Shown: positions 47,591 to 57,201, counted from the stretch's first letter. The stretch: 64,000 nucleotides of DNA from Diaphorobacter aerolatus (GCF_014489535.1 NZ_CP060783.1:2170001-2234000); one strand, 5' to 3'. Made by a program: numbers and translations. Notes: generated by a model not told the origin, from the sequence alone.

Positions 47591-47919
47591 ATGAATGAAG
47601 ATCAAGCTGTTTCCGCCCTCGGTGCCTTGGCCCACACCCAGCGTCTGCGCGTCTTCCGCGCCCTGGTCGTCGTCGGCCCGAGGGGTTGACGCCCAGCGTA
47701 CTGGCCGACCAGCTCGACGTCGCCCGCAACTCCCTGTCCTTCCATCTAAAGGAATTGGCTCACGCCGGCCTCGTCACCGTCGAGCAGCAAGGGCGCCACC
47801 TGATCTACCGCGCCGACTTCGCGCAGATGAACAGCCTGCTCGGCTACATGACCGAACACTGCTGCCAGGGCGGTGCATGCGAAGTCACTGAATCTCCTTC
47901 CACCTGTCCCTCCTGCTGA
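47591..47919 (+). CDS. arsR: ArsR-family arsenite-responsive repressor, one apparent frameshift
   Basis: MNEDQAVSALGALAHTQRLR and VFRALVVVGP, then a break at the CCC run 47677-47679; one base restores EGLTPSVLADQLDVARNSLS, a winged-helix recognition region (FHLKELAHAGLVTVEQQGRH) and the C-terminal HCCQGGACEV with CPSC end. About 110 residues. The CC..C cluster after the helices matches the Acidithiobacillus-type As(III) site rather than the alpha-3 ELCVCDL site of E. coli ArsR. First gene of the ars cargo operon, which it should repress without arsenite. Confidence 0.85.
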
Positions 47920-47928
47920 AAGCACGCC

Positions 47929-48425
47929 ATGACCACAGAGGCCACATACAACGCACTGTTCATCTGCACGGGCAATTCCGCCCGCTCCATCCTCGCTGAA
48001 GGCATCCTCAACGAGCTGGGCCAGGGGCGCTTTCGGGTCTACTCGGCAGGCAGCCATCCCAAGGGGAAGTCCACCCACTGGCGCTCGCCACGCTGGAGCG
48101 GCTGCATATGCCGGCGACCGGTTATCGCAGCAAGAGCTGGGATGAGTTTGTGGCGCCAGGCGCGCCAGTATTCGATTTCATTTTCACCGTCTGCGACAAC
48201 GCCGCTGGCGAAGTCTGCCCGCTTTGGCCGGGCCAGCCGGTGTCGGCGCATTGGGGCGTGCCCGATCCGGCAGCCGTCGAAGGCACAGAAGAACAACGGC
48301 TCAAGGCGTTCAAGGATGCCGCGCTGACCTTGCGCCGCCGCATCGAGCTGTTTCTCTCGCTGCCACTGCAACGCCTGGACGCCATGTCGCTGCAACGCGA
48401 GTTGCGAAACATCGGCCAAGAGTGA
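47929..48425 (+). CDS. arsC: ArsC arsenate reductase (phosphatase type), one apparent frameshift
   Basis: P-loop [20 protein letters not shown] (CX5R) at the N-terminus, then a break at the GGGG run 48063-48066; adding one base gives [40 protein letters not shown] (C-terminal Cys of the relay) and [19 protein letters not shown]. About 166 residues. Reduces arsenate to arsenite using a thiol relay (thioredoxin or a mycothiol/glutathione-linked variant). The joined protein is normal in length for the class. Confidence 0.85.
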
Positions 48426-48428
48426 ACC

Positions 48429-48610
48429 GTGAAGGGCTTTCTGGAACGCTCGGGCCAAGAGGCGCTGCCCCTGGTTCTGGTCGATGGCGAGGTGGCCTTG
48501 GCCGGCCGCTATCCCAAGCGCAGCGAATTGACCCGCTGGGCTGGCATCAAGGCACCCGAAGCCGCCCAGCCCAAGGCGCTTGCTGCTCTGGCCCTGATAG
48601 CCGCTGCTGC
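48429..48610 (+). pseudogene. arsD remnant (C-terminal half only)
   Basis: About 60 codons beginning near VKGFLERSGQEALPLVLVDG and continuing EVALAGRYPKRSELTRWAGI match the C-terminal half of ArsD, an arsenite metallochaperone for ArsA. The N-terminal half with the metal-binding Cys residues is absent: the remnant begins immediately after the arsC stop. A further base missing near 48595 makes it read into arsA; restored, it would end in the usual Cys-Cys terminus (SRCC). So the metallochaperone is lost, or an assembly deletion of roughly 180-200 bp occurred here. Confidence 0.7.
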
Positions 48611-48626
48611 TGAACAAGGGGATTAC

Positions 48627-50392
48627 ATGCACTTTCTGACCGAACCGCCCCGGTTTCTTTTCTTCACTGGCAAAGGGGGCGTCGGCAAGACCTCCATCGC
48701 CTGCGCAACGGCCGTGCAACTGGCGGCCCAGGGCAAGCGCGTGCTGCTCGTCAGCACCGACCCGGCTTCCAACGTGGGGCAGGTGTTCGGCGAGACGATT
48801 GGCAACCGCATCACGGCGATTCCTGCCGTACCGAACCTGTGGGCGCTGGAAATTGACCCGCAGGCTGCGGCACAGGCCTACCGTGAACGGATCGCCGGGC
48901 CGGTGCGGGGCGTGCTGCCCGACGACGTGGTGCGCGGCATCGAAGAATCCCTGTCGGGCGCCTGCACCACGGAAATCGCCGCCTTCGACGAGTTCACGGC
49001 GCTGCTGACCGATGCGGCGTTGACGCAGGACTACGAACACATCATTTTCGACACGGCGCCTACCGGCCACACCATCCGCCTGCTGCAACTGCCGGGCACA
49101 TGGAGCGGCTTTCTCGAAGCGGACAAGGGCGATGCGTCGTGCCTTGGCCCTTTGGCGGGGCTGGAAAAGCAGCGCAGCCAGTACAAGGCTGCGGTAGAGG
49201 CGTTGGCCGATCCCTTGCGCACCCGCCTGGTGCTGGTGGCCCGTGCGCAGCGCCCCACACTGCGCGAGGCGGCACGCACCCATGAAGAGCTGGCCGCCAT
49301 CGGCTTGTCGCAGCAACACCTAGTCATCAACGGCGTCTTCCCCGCCGGCGAGGCTGAAAACGATGCCCTGGCCACCGCCATCTACAAAAGAGAGCAGGCC
49401 ACACTTGTCGCCATTCCGCAGGCGCTCCAGGCGTTGCCTCGGGATCAGATCGCGCTCAAGCCGTTCAACCTCGTGGGCCTCGATGCCCTGCGCCACCTGC
49501 TGGTTGATACCGACGCCACGCATGGCGCCGATGCCATTGAGCTGCCTACCCGGATCAATGCGCCAGACTTGTCCACCCTGGTCGATGAGATCGCCGTCGA
49601 TGGACACGGGCTGGTCATGGTGATGGGCAAGGGCGGCGTGGGCAAGACCACGCTGGCTGCCGCCATCGCTGTAGAGTTGGCCAGCCGGGGGCTGCCCGTC
49701 CACCTGACCACCTCCGACCCGGCCGCGCATCTGGCCGATACGCTGGAAGGCTCCCTTCCCAATCTGGCACTCAGCCGCATCGACCCGCAGGAGGCCACGG
49801 CGCACTATCGCCAGCATGTGATGGACACCAAGGGCGCGCAGCTCGATGCCGAAGGCCGCGCGCTGCTGGAAGAAGACCTGCGCTCGCCCTGCACCGAGGA
49901 AATCGCGGTGTTCCAGGCGTTCTCCCGCGCCATCCGCGAAGGGGCAGGAAGTTCGTGGTGATGGACACCGCGCCCACCGGTCACACCTTGCTGCTGCTCG
50001 ACGCCACCGGCGCCTACCACCGCGACATCGCCCGGCAGATGGGTGAGACGGGCGTTCACTTCACGACGCCGATGATGCAGTTGCAAGACCCGAAGCAGAC
50101 CAAGGTGCTCATCGTCATCCTGGCCGAAACCACGCCCGTGCTGGAAGCTGCCAACCTGCAAGACGACCTGCGCCGCGCGGGTATCGAGCCTTGGGCCTGG
50201 GTCGTCAACAACAGTGTGGCAGCCGCGCACCCACATTCCCCGCTGCTGCGCCAGCGCGCGCGCAACGAGCTGCAGGAAATCGACGCCGTGTCCACGCGGC
50301 ATGCCCGACGCCATGCCGTCGTGCCTCTTCTGACCGAGGAGCCGGTGGGGGTGGAGCGTCTGCGGGCTTTGGCGAACTGGAAAACCTCATGA
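48627..50392 (+). CDS. arsA: ArsA arsenite-stimulated ATPase, one apparent frameshift
   Basis: About 589 residues with two ATPase halves: A1 P-loop [20 protein letters not shown] with signature [17 protein letters not shown], and A2 P-loop [20 protein letters not shown] with [20 protein letters not shown]. The A2 signature lies in another frame; one base near 49947 restores [14 protein letters not shown]. Drives arsenite export together with Acr3/ArsB at the inner membrane. Start ATG 48627; upstream reading belongs to arsD. Overlaps acr3 by 4 bp. Confidence 0.88.
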
Positions 50393-51510
50393 ATCTAGAT
50401 AGCCCCCAAAACGGACATTCGATGCCGAATCCTCCCTCACGCTTGTCCTTCCTGGATCGCTACCTCACCGTCTGGATTTTCGCCGCGATGGCGCTCGGCG
50501 TCGCCCTGGGCACGCTCTTCGACGGTTTGCCCGATACGCTGAATGCGCTCTCGATCGGCACGACCAACGTCCCGATCGCCATCGGCCTGATCTTGATGAT
50601 GTACCCGCCGCTGGCCAAGGTGCGCTACGAGACGCTGCACGAGGTCTTCGCCGACCGGCGCGTGCTGCTGCTATCGCTGGTGCAGAACTGGATCATCGGG
50701 CCGGTGCTGATGTTCGTGCTGGCGGTGATTTTCCTGCGAGACCAGCCGGAATACATGACCGGCCTGATCCTGATCGGACTGGCGCGCTGTATCGCCATGG
50801 TGCTGGTGTGGAACCAGTTGGCGCGTGGCGACAACCAGTATGTCGCGGGGCTGGTCGCCTTCAATTCGATCTTCCAGATCCTGTTCTTCTCGACCTACGC
50901 CTGGTTCTTCCTGTCGGTGCTACCACCACTGTTCGGCCTGCAAGGCAGCGTCATCGACGTCGGCTTCTGGACGATCACCGAGGCAGTGCTGATCTACCTG
51001 GGCATTCCGTTCCTGGCCGGCTTCCTTACCCGGCGCACGCTGATTCGGCGCAAGGGCGAGGACTGGTACGAGCGTGCCTTCCTGCCGCGGATCAGTCCCA
51101 TCACGCTGGCGGCGCTGCTGTTCACCATCGTGGCCATGTTCAGCCTCAAGGGTGCCGACGTGGTGCGCCTGCCGCTGGACGCGCTGAAGATCGCCGTGCC
51201 GCTGGCGCTCTACTTCGTGATCCAGTTCCTCATCAGTTTCTTCATGGGCCGGCTGATCCAGGCCGACTATCCGCGCACCACCGCCATCGCCTTCACCGCC
51301 GCAGGCAACAACTTCGAGCTGGCCATCGCCGTGGCCATCGCGTCGTTCGGCCTGGCCTCGCCGGTCGCCTTCGCCACGGTGATCGGGCCGCTGGTGGAAG
51401 TGCCGGTGCTCATCGGGCTGGTACATGTCGCCTTGTGGCTGGGCCGCCGGTGGCGGTTCACAGGAACCCGCATGTATTCCGCCAACCCTACGAATCCCAC
51501 GAACCCCTGA
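50389..51510 (+). CDS. acr3: ACR3-family arsenite efflux permease
   Basis: 373 residues, ten membrane segments. Family motifs: [60 protein letters not shown] (conserved Cys in the RCIAMV motif) and [20 protein letters not shown]. Pumps arsenite out through the inner membrane, with ArsA possibly energising it. The ATG at 50389 overlaps the arsA stop (ATGA). Intact. Confidence 0.95.
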   Translation: MNLDSPQNGHSMPNPPSRLSFLDRYLTVWIFAAMALGVALGTLFDGLPDTLNALSIGTTNVPIAIGLILMMYPPLAKVRYETLHEVFADRRVLLLSLVQNWIIGPVLMFVLAVIFLRDQPEYMTGLILIGLARCIAMVLVWNQLARGDNQYVAGLVAFNSIFQILFFSTYAWFFLSVLPPLFGLQGSVIDVGFWTITEAVLIYLGIPFLAGFLTRRTLIRRKGEDWYERAFLPRISPITLAALLFTIVAMFSLKGADVVRLPLDALKIAVPLALYFVIQFLISFFMGRLIQADYPRTTAIAFTAAGNNFELAIAVAIASFGLASPVAFATVIGPLVEVPVLIGLVHVALWLGRRWRFTGTRMYSANPTNPTNP

Positions 51511-51524
51511 ACCGAGGCAATGTC

Positions 51525-51947
51525 ATGAGCCCTATCACCATCTATCACAACCCCGCCTGCGGGACGTCGCGCAACGTACTCGCCTTGATCCGCAACAGCG
51601 GCGAGGAGCCGACGGTCATCGAGTACCTGAAGACGCCACCCGACCGAGAGACGCTAATAGCACTGATCGCTGCGATGGGCGTACCAGTACGCTCTGTGCT
51701 GCGCGAGAAAGGCACGCCCTACGCCGAACTCGGCCTGGATGATCCTTCGTTGCGCGACGAGCAGTTGATCGGCTTCATGCTCCATCATCCCATCCTCATC
51801 AACCGGCCCATCGTGGTCACGCCGCTGGGCACGCGCCTGTGCCGACCTTCGGAAACGGTGCTGGACATCCTGCCGCAACCCCAGCGCGGCGCGTTCAACA
51901 AGGAAGACGGCGAAGCCGTGGTGAATGCGGAAGGCCACCGTGTCTGA
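51525..51947 (+). CDS. arsC: glutaredoxin-dependent arsenate reductase (second ArsC)
   Basis: 140 residues of the Spx/ArsC family: [20 protein letters not shown] (catalytic Cys in the HNPxCGTSRN motif), [32 protein letters not shown], and [20 protein letters not shown]. Uses glutathione and glutaredoxin, so the operon encodes both chemical types of arsenate reductase. Intact; overlaps the arsH start. Confidence 0.93.
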   Translation: MSPITIYHNPACGTSRNVLALIRNSGEEPTVIEYLKTPPDRETLIALIAAMGVPVRSVLREKGTPYAELGLDDPSLRDEQLIGFMLHHPILINRPIVVTPLGTRLCRPSETVLDILPQPQRGAFNKEDGEAVVNAEGHRV

Positions 51948-52661
51948 ATCCAGAATCGACCTGCCCAATCTCGACACCGCGCTGTTCCAGCAACCCGATG
52001 CCCAGCGGCTGCTGGCGCCCGAACGTGCCACGCACGCGCCCCGCTTCCTGCTGCTTTACGGCTCGCTGCGCGAACGCTCGTTCAGCCGTCTGGCGGCCGA
52101 AGAAGCGGCGCGCATCCTGCGTGCGCTCGGCGGTGAGACACGGATGTTCAACCCCTCGGGCCTGCCGCTGGTGGACGATGCGCCTCACGATCACCCGAAG
52201 GTCAGGGAACTGCACGAGCTGGTGCAATGGGCCGAAAGCATGGTATGGAGTTCGCCCGAGCGCCACGGCGCCATGACCGGCTTGATGAAGACCCAGATCG
52301 ACTGGATTCCACTGTCGGTCGGCGCGGTGCGTCCGACTCAGGGCAAGACGCTGGCGGTGATGCAGGTGTCGGGGGCTCGCAGTCCTTCAACGCCGTCAAC
52401 CAGATGCGCGTGTTGGGCCGCTGGATGCGGATGCTGACCGTCCCCAACCAGTCTTCGGTCGCCAAGGCGTACCAGGAGTTCGATGAAGCAGGACGCATGA
52501 AGCCCTCGGCCTATTACGACCGTATCGTGGATGTGATGGAAGAGTTGATGAAGTTCACGCTGCTCACGCGCGATGCGGCGCCGTACCTGGTGGACCGCTA
52601 CAGCGAGCGCAAGGAAAATGCCGAAGCCTTGAGCCGGCGCGTCAATCAAGCGGCGATCTGA
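51940..52661 (+). CDS. arsH: ArsH NADPH-dependent flavoprotein, one apparent frameshift
   Basis: [20 protein letters not shown] (FMN-binding) and [40 protein letters not shown], then a break at the GGGGG run 52371-52375; one base restores [20 protein letters not shown] and [20 protein letters not shown]. About 240 residues. ArsH oxidises methylated trivalent arsenicals or acts as a flavin reductase. GTG at 51940, preceded by GAAGG, is the preferred start; ATG at 51925 is possible. Confidence 0.87.
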
Positions 52662-52677
52662 GAACCGTCAGCGTAGT

Positions 52678-52698
52678 AAAAAGAGGGCCGAAGGCCCC
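52678..52698 (-). terminator. rho-independent terminator of the abiE operon
   Basis: On the minus strand, GGGCC/GGCCC stem with TTC loop followed by TC and five Ts. It lies about 115 bp after the AbiEii stop and shortly after the convergent arsH. Confidence 0.7.
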
Positions 52699-52812
52699 AG
52701 GCTCACCTTCGCTCAGGTGTGCAAGGTAGAGATCAAAGCGCTCGGCTGCATTCATCGATTCTCCTGCACGAAGTCGAGAAGATCGAACTATGAAACTTAT
52801 GACACAGTAAGA

Positions 52813-53667
52813 TTACGGCAGATGCCGGAAATACGCCTCGCGCACAATCTCGCCCGCCCGATCCACGTCGAAGGCCGGCAGACCAGGCCGCAGCAGCGTG
52901 TCCATATCGCGGCGAAAGCCTGCCTTGCCCAGGCGCACGTCGAGGTGCGCGTTGGCCTCTTGCGCACTGAAGTGGGTGCCTTCCTGCTCCAGATACCAGA
53001 CGAAGGCCTGCATCGTCTTAGCGCCATCGACCGCATACGGTGTGCTGCCGGCTTCGCCGAGTTGCCAGGCATGCACCAGGTCGAACAGGTCGCGGCCTTG
53101 CTCACGCTGCATCAGGGCGCGCGTCTTGGTCCCCAGCATCTCGTTGATGTCGTAAGAGCGCGCCGTGGCCTGCATGCGGTCGCCGTCTTCGTCGAGCACG
53201 TCCAGCGCCACATCGACCAGGGGATAGAGCGAGGCGCTTTCGTTGAGGTTGACTTCGACCTTGATGGTTTCCTCGCGCTGCAGGCCCAGTGGGATGAACT
53301 TGTAGGCGGTGCGCAGGATTTTCGAGGGCCGCAGCACGTTGCGGATCGCGAGCCACGCATCGGCAATCAGCGAATCGCTGGGCAGCCCCAGCACGGGCGT
53401 CAGCACCCGGCGCAGGTGGCCGTCCAGCGTGTCGGTGTCCATCGACTTGACCAGCACCAGGTCGATGTCCTCCGAATACCTCGCCGCCGGCGCCAGATGC
53501 GCCTTGTGCAGTACCGTGCCGCCGCGCATCGCCAGGTGTTCGCGTAGCACCTCGTCGCCGAAGATCGCCGCCACGCCGCGCGACAGCCGCAGGTCCTGCT
53601 CGATCTGGCTGCGTTTGGGCCAGGGCGCATGGGCCTGCCATGCCGTCAGGTGGGTTTGCTGCATCAT
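52813..53667 (-). CDS. AbiEii/AbiGii-type nucleotidyltransferase toxin
   Basis: 284 residues with the AbiEii signature: EHLAMRGGTVLHKAHLAPAA, RYSEDIDLVLVKSM (GG...DxD nucleotidyltransferase core), a central VEVNLNESASLYPLVDVALD, and LMQREQGRDLFDLVHAWQLG (conserved Arg-Asp motif). Type IV toxin-antitoxin systems of this kind stop growth by modifying a nucleic-acid target and give phage resistance or mobile-element maintenance. Translation is coupled to the antitoxin gene (ATGA overlap at 53664-53667). Confidence 0.9.
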   Translation of the reverse strand: MMQQTHLTAWQAHAPWPKRSQIEQDLRLSRGVAAIFGDEVLREHLAMRGGTVLHKAHLAPAARYSEDIDLVLVKSMDTDTLDGHLRRVLTPVLGLPSDSLIADAWLAIRNVLRPSKILRTAYKFIPLGLQREETIKVEVNLNESASLYPLVDVALDVLDEDGDRMQATARSYDINEMLGTKTRALMQREQGRDLFDLVHAWQLGEAGSTPYAVDGAKTMQAFVWYLEQEGTHFSAQEANAHLDVRLGKAGFRRDMDTLLRPGLPAFDVDRAGEIVREAYFRHLP

Positions 53668-54476
53668 GTGTTGGCTCCTTGCTGGGGCGGAACCCAGACC
53701 TTGAAATCCGCGTTAGTGTTGTCGGCGCGTTCGCCACGCTGGGGCAGCGCGCCTTCGAGCGCGATCAGCCGCATCGGCCTGTCCCGCAGCCAATTCGACA
53801 GCGGCGCCAGCAGGCTGGCCTGTTCGTCGAGCGCCAACAGCGCGCCGAGCCTTTGTGCCACCGGCACGCTCTGCATGGCGTCCAGCGCCTGAGTCAGACC
53901 TTCTTGCTCGCAATGGGGCCAGAGCGCGCTCAGAACTTCCCGCACCCGGCTCATGCCGCCAAGCGTGCTGTCGCGTTGGATCAGGTCCAGCACGGTCAGC
54001 TCGGGCGTACTGACCCTGAAGCGGCCATCGGCGCTGTCGTGCCATCGGGTCGGCATCGCTTCGATGCGTGCGCAGGTGTGAAAGACGAGTTCATGTCGAC
54101 CGACGGTGATCGGACGGCGCTTGGTTTCCACCATCACCTGCGTGACCATGACGGCATACGGGGAGGCGCCGTAGGCCTCGGCTGCACTGAGCAGTCCGAC
54201 GTAATACGGCGTTTTCAGGGTCTTGCGCAGGTAGGCGTCGAGCCATGTCTCCAGGGGTGGGCTTCCGGTCGCCGCGTACTGCAACGGTACGATCAGCCAA
54301 TGATCCGAACCGCGGGACAGGCGCACCAATCGCCCAGCCCGCTGCTGGCGATACAGCGCCTTGCGCAGTGCCTCGGGGCTGGCATCGGCCAACCTGGCGC
54401 GCAGGTCGCCAGTGCGGATGTTTAGCTTGCCCATGCGCTCGCAGGCGTCCAGGACATCCGAAAGATGTTGGGGCAT
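53664..54476 (-). CDS. AbiEi-family antitoxin / autoregulator
   Basis: About 270 residues. N-terminal winged helix LADASPEALRKALYRQQRAG RLVRLSRGS region (DNA binding), then the AbiEi core with YYVGLLSAAEAYGASPYAVM and STPELTVLDLIQRDSTLGG. AbiEi represses its own operon and neutralises AbiEii. The ATG before PQHLSD is used; a TTG seven codons upstream is also open. Inverted repeats upstream fit autoregulation. Confidence 0.87.
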   Translation of the reverse strand: MPQHLSDVLDACERMGKLNIRTGDLRARLADASPEALRKALYRQQRAGRLVRLSRGSDHWLIVPLQYAATGSPPLETWLDAYLRKTLKTPYYVGLLSAAEAYGASPYAVMVTQVMVETKRRPITVGRHELVFHTCARIEAMPTRWHDSADGRFRVSTPELTVLDLIQRDSTLGGMSRVREVLSALWPHCEQEGLTQALDAMQSVPVAQRLGALLALDEQASLLAPLSNWLRDRPMRLIALEGALPQRGERADNTNADFKVWVPPQQGANT

Positions 54477-54480
54477 GGTC

Positions 54481-54540
54481 AGGACGATAGATTGCAATTA
54501 ATTCGCGCAATGTACCATTTATTGTCCTATAACGCGAAAT
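54481..54540 (-). promoter_or_regulatory. abiE promoter region with two inverted repeats
   Basis: AT-rich DNA with AGGACGAT (54481-54488) facing ATTGTCCT (54521-54528), one mismatch, and TTCGCG (54502-54507) facing CGCGAA (54533-54538). AbiEi proteins bind paired inverted repeats at their own promoter, so these are the likely operator arms. Confidence 0.45.
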
Positions 54541-54672
54541 ATTTTCATAACTATGCGCGGATAAGCACTACCCAGCCTCGCTAAAAGCGGGCAGCCCCCA
54601 GTTCTCATTCCTGGCTGACCGCACAGCACTGCGCAGCCAAGGTATCGGCATCGCAACAGAAGAGTCGATGCC

Positions 54673-55239
54673 ATGCTCGCAATCCATGTATCCCGGCGTC
54701 TGGTCGGTGCCGGCCTGCTGGCCGCAGCCCTGGCCAGCGGCTGCGCGACCACCACCGCGCCGCTCACGCCCGACGCCATCGAGGCAGCCGCGCCCGTACT
54801 CGAGCCTGAGGCGCCCCAATTCATTCCGGTCGTCCGCTATGGCCGCTACACCCTCGTCGAGCTGGCACCGATGGCGGCACAGCGCGACCTGCTGTTGCAG
54901 ACCGTCGATGTCTCCATGCCGGAGGACGCCCGCACCACGGTCGGTGACGGGCTGCGGCATGTGCTCAAACGCAGCGGCTACCAGCTTTGCGAGACGACGC
55001 ATGCCGTGATCGAGTTGTACGCGCTGCCGCTGCCGGCCGCGCACCTGCATCTGGGCCCCATGAGCCTGCGCGATGCACTGCTGATCCTGGCCGGGCCGGC
55101 CTGGGAACTGCACGCGGATGACCGCACGCGCCAAGTCTGCTTCGAGGGGGGCGCAGGCGACGCCAGGGTCGCACCAGGTGCCGAACCGTTTGCCGCCGAG
55201 ACGGTGCAGAGCTTCCCTCTCGCGGGAGGCCAGCCATGA
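54673..55239 (+). CDS. PFGI-1-class ICE pilus protein PilL-like, lipoprotein
   Basis: 188 residues, lipoprotein signal (VGAGLLAAALASGC, lipobox Cys near residue 24), then FIPVVRYGRYTLVELAPMAA, DARTTVGDGLRHVLKRSGYQ LCE and HLGPMSLRDALLILAGPAWE, matching the PilL N-terminal domain of PFGI-1-like ICEs. Sits in the outer membrane or periplasm. First gene of the transfer module; overlaps the next gene by 4 bp. Confidence 0.85.
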   Translation: MLAIHVSRRLVGAGLLAAALASGCATTTAPLTPDAIEAAAPVLEPEAPQFIPVVRYGRYTLVELAPMAAQRDLLLQTVDVSMPEDARTTVGDGLRHVLKRSGYQLCETTHAVIELYALPLPAAHLHLGPMSLRDALLILAGPAWELHADDRTRQVCFEGGAGDARVAPGAEPFAAETVQSFPLAGGQP

Positions 55240-55874
55240 ACACCGCCCCACAATCTTCCCGGCGCACGACTGCCGCCGTGGTCGTGCAAAGCCTGCTCTG
55301 GCTTTGGCTGGCCTGCCTCAGCGTTTTCGTGTTCCTGGGCTTTCAGGCGATGAACGACCTGGCCGACCGGGAGCGGGTCGATTCGGATCTGCAGCGCCTC
55401 GAAGCGCAGGTGGCCGGTCTGACCGAGAGCATGCAGCAGCGGCCAGCGGCCGCGACGGCGGCAGGACTGCAAGACACCCGCCAGGCTCTGGAAGACCGCA
55501 TGGCGCAGGTCGAGCAGACCCTGAGCGGCCACGCCGCCACGGACGATCTTCAGGCGCTGCGCGCGGAGGTCGAGCAGATCAAGGCGCGTCAGGCGACAGC
55601 CCGTGCCGCTACGCCTGCGCAGTCGCGATCGCCAAGCAGGCCCGCCGCTTCCAAACCCGAGCCGCTCCCGCTGCCGTTCCGCGTGGTAGGCGCCGAACTG
55701 CGCGCCGGCCAGCGCAGCGTGTCCGTTGCGCCAGCGACCGGCGCTTTCACCGCCGACCAGCTTCAGGTGCTGCTGCCGGGCGATACCGTCGGCCCCTGGC
55801 GCGTGCAGGCCATCGAGGGGAACACCGCCGTGTTCCGGGCCGGCGAGCAGATCCGCCGCTTAGCGATTCCCTGA
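55236..55874 (+). CDS. ICE transfer-module membrane protein with coiled coil
   Basis: 212 residues: one membrane segment near residues 15-36 (VQSLLWLWLACLSVFVFLGF), a coiled-coil region (residues about 45-115, VDSDLQRLEAQVAGLTESMQ), a Pro/Ser linker, and a C-terminal beta-rich domain (FRVVGAELRAGQRSVSVAPA, DTVGPWRVQAIEGNTAVFRA) resembling the PilP/GspC-type C-terminus. Probably a periplasm-facing scaffold of the pilus or conjugation machine. Confidence 0.7.
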   Translation: MNTAPQSSRRTTAAVVVQSLLWLWLACLSVFVFLGFQAMNDLADRERVDSDLQRLEAQVAGLTESMQQRPAAATAAGLQDTRQALEDRMAQVEQTLSGHAATDDLQALRAEVEQIKARQATARAATPAQSRSPSRPAASKPEPLPLPFRVVGAELRAGQRSVSVAPATGAFTADQLQVLLPGDTVGPWRVQAIEGNTAVFRAGEQIRRLAIP

Positions 55875-55886
55875 GGAGGCCATGCG

Positions 55887-56615
55887 ATGAAACGCCACCC
55901 CATCCTCATCGTGTCGCTGCTCGCGGCGCTTCACCTGCCGGCGGCTGCACAGCAGACGCGCCAGCAAGCTTCCAACATCCAGCCGCCTCGCACCAGCCAG
56001 ACCCAGATCGAGCACAGCCGCGATGGAAGGCTGGCGAAGGAATGGGGCCTGCGCGACGACGAGTTCGCCCGCTACCGCGAACTGATGGAGGGGCCGCTCG
56101 GCATCTATTCGCCCAACCTGGACCCGCTTTCCGCGCTGGGCGTCGAGGCCCGCTCGGATGAAGAGCGGCGGCGCTACGCGCAATTGCAGGTGCAGGCCGA
56201 AGCGCGCCGCGTCGAGAAGCTGCTCGCGTACCAGCGCGCCTATGACGAGGCCTGGCTGCGCCTGAACCCCGGTATGCAGCGCGTGAACCTGCCTGACGAC
56301 AAGCCCGGCGCAGGCGCCGTGCGCGGCAGTGGCCGCACAGCCGTTTTCGTCAAAGACGGCTGCGCGCCTTGCGGGCAGCTCGTGCAGCGCCTGCAAACCT
56401 CGGGTGCCGAGCTCGACTTGTACATGGTCGGCAGCCGCCAGGACGATGCGCGCATCCGCGACTGGGCCAAACGTGCGCAGATCGACCCGGCACGGGTGCG
56501 CAGCGGCAGCATCACGCTCAACCACGACGGCGGCCGTTGGCTGTCGCTGGGCCTGCCTGGCGACCTGCCGGCGGTCGTGCGTGAGGTGAACGGCCAATGG
56601 CAGCGTCAGCCCTGA
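55887..56615 (+). CDS. TIGR03759-family ICE protein
   Basis: 242 residues with an N-terminal signal peptide (ILIVSLLAALHLPAAAQQ) and EWGLRDDEFARYRELMEGPL, IYSPNLDPLSALGVEARSDE, then VFVKDGCAPCGQLVQRLQTS; the CxxC resembles a thioredoxin-like site. Matches TIGR03759, a periplasmic protein of this ICE class that may assist disulfide formation in pilus or transfer proteins (inference). Its end overlaps the transglycosylase start by 19 bp. Confidence 0.85.
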   Translation: MKRHPILIVSLLAALHLPAAAQQTRQQASNIQPPRTSQTQIEHSRDGRLAKEWGLRDDEFARYRELMEGPLGIYSPNLDPLSALGVEARSDEERRRYAQLQVQAEARRVEKLLAYQRAYDEAWLRLNPGMQRVNLPDDKPGAGAVRGSGRTAVFVKDGCAPCGQLVQRLQTSGAELDLYMVGSRQDDARIRDWAKRAQIDPARVRSGSITLNHDGGRWLSLGLPGDLPAVVREVNGQWQRQP

Positions 56616-57201
56616 TCGTTGTGTCTGTCTCGTGGAGACTGCGCGCGCTGCTGCTCATGATCGGCCTGTACGTCGGCGCCGTCCATGCCCAGGAGATTCC
56701 GCCGCCGGCCTACCAGCTCGCCGCACAGCGCGCCGGCATCCCTTCAACCGTGCTCTACGCCGTGGCCCTGCAGGAGAGCGGGATTCGGCGCAGCGGCCGC
56801 GTCGTCCCATGGCCGTGGTCCATCAACGTCGCCGGCGAGTCGCGCCGCTTCGCCACCCGGGCCGAAGCCTGCACCGGCCTGCAGCAGGCGATGCGCTCCA
56901 TCCCGCACACACGCATCGACGCAGGCCTGGGGCAGATCAACCTCGGTTACCAGAAGCACCGTTTCACCAGCCCGTGCGAGTTGCTCGACCCGTACCGCAA
57001 CCTCGCCATCGCCGCCGACATCCTCCGCGAACAGCACACGCCCGGCGAGGACTGGCTGCAGGCGATCGGCCGCTACCACCGCCCGCAGGGGGCGAGCCCG
57101 CCGCGCGGTATCGGCACAGCGTATCCCGGCACCTCGCCCGCGTGCAGGGCACGCGCCCAGCCGTCACGGCGCTTGCCCAGCGCCAGGAGACTTCACGATG
57201 A
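56597..57201 (+). CDS. lytic transglycosylase of the transfer module, one apparent frameshift
   Basis: SLT-domain protein of about 202 residues with a membrane or signal segment (ALLLMIGLYVGAVHA). Catalytic Glu in VLYAVALQESGIRRSGR; SIPHTRIDAGLGQINLGYQK and NLAIAADILREQ are typical of VirB1-like enzymes that open peptidoglycan for the conjugation machine. At the CCC run 57082-57084 the frame breaks; one base restores GGEPAARYRHSVSRHLARVQ and an end overlapping the next start codon by 4 bp. Confidence 0.85.

Noticed and set aside
48429..49961. ArsD-ArsA fusion protein
   Set aside because: The frames join only because one base appears missing near 48595; with it, arsD ends in its usual Cys-Cys terminus and arsA starts at its normal ATG.
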